From the NCBI GenBank assembly GCA_951799405.1, contig OX637343.1, positions 14,548,524 through 14,612,523 of the forward strand: a stretch of DNA of 64,000 nucleotides, given 5' to 3'. Position numbers and translations under genes: made by a program. This document shows positions 63,908-64,000 of this stretch, piece after piece; position 1 is the first letter of the stretch, and each line of letters starts with the position of its first letter. Origin of the DNA: Agapetus fuscipes. Lineage: Eukaryota; Arthropoda; Insecta; Trichoptera; Glossosomatidae. Under the pieces are notes generated by a model. It made no database searches. It saw nothing but the letters and a program-made list of their open reading frames with translations, and was not told the origin of the DNA.

Positions 63908-64000
63908 TAAATCTAAGTTTCAAAAATTTTGTTACGATTTTAATAGGGTTCTCTTTTAATGAAACCGCAATTATTTATTTTACACGGTTTGGTTCACAAT
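63908..64000 (+). repeat. rep-A tail joined to a J repeat, cut by window end
   Basis: aaatctaagtttcaaaaat (end of rep-A, reversed) is followed at 63930 by TGTTACGATTTT, ggttctcttttaatgaaacc and ttacacggtttggttcac, the 5' end of J. Confidence 0.6.

Overview
The window looks like insect nuclear DNA, most likely lepidopteran. It is AT-rich, single-copy coding sequence is very sparse, it is saturated with short retroposons and MITEs, and the 5S rRNA-derived sequence built into one SINE resembles moth 5S rRNA as I remember it. The lepidopteran assignment is an inference; nothing here fixes the species.

Only one host gene is recognisable: a 1.8-kb terminal coding exon (31469-33276, + strand) of a FAM43-family PTB/PID adaptor. 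It opens at a phase-1 splice acceptor and ends at a TAG. No upstream exon was found in the 31 kb to its left, so positions 1-31468 are probably intron of this gene or intron plus intergenic DNA. To the right (33277-64000) lies a short 3' UTR, already invaded by a SINE, and then repeats to the end.

The rest is a dense, nested repeat landscape. Family letters used below: rep-A is a roughly 260-bp retroposon with a (TTAGA)n tail and about 40 copies or fragments. SINE-B has a tRNA-like head and, in four copies, an upstream 5S rRNA-derived module. SINE-C and SINE-D are two further tRNA-headed SINEs. E, F, G, H, I, N and T are terminal-inverted-repeat MITE-like families. J is a solo-LTR-like repeat. 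P, Q, W, U and V are 3' ends of non-LTR retrotransposons carrying the C-terminal tail of the RT polyprotein. There are also a Penelope-like 3' end with hammerhead-type motifs, two hAT-type MITEs with perfect 8-bp target duplications, a TTAA-flanked MITE, an 81-bp perfect palindrome and a 51-copy pure AATCT array.

Insertions inside insertions are common (for example 4963-5868, 13870-14515, 56702-57062 and 59635-61010), so relative ages can be read directly. The most notable observations are the composite 5S-tRNA SINE, hammerhead-like motifs whose stems covary between copies, and the modular rep-A family, whose retrotransposition is shown by a 5'-truncated copy with a 9-bp target duplication. 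No tRNA gene, CRISPR array, prokaryotic feature or intact autonomous transposon was found. Boundaries of most repeats are good to about 5-15 bp.
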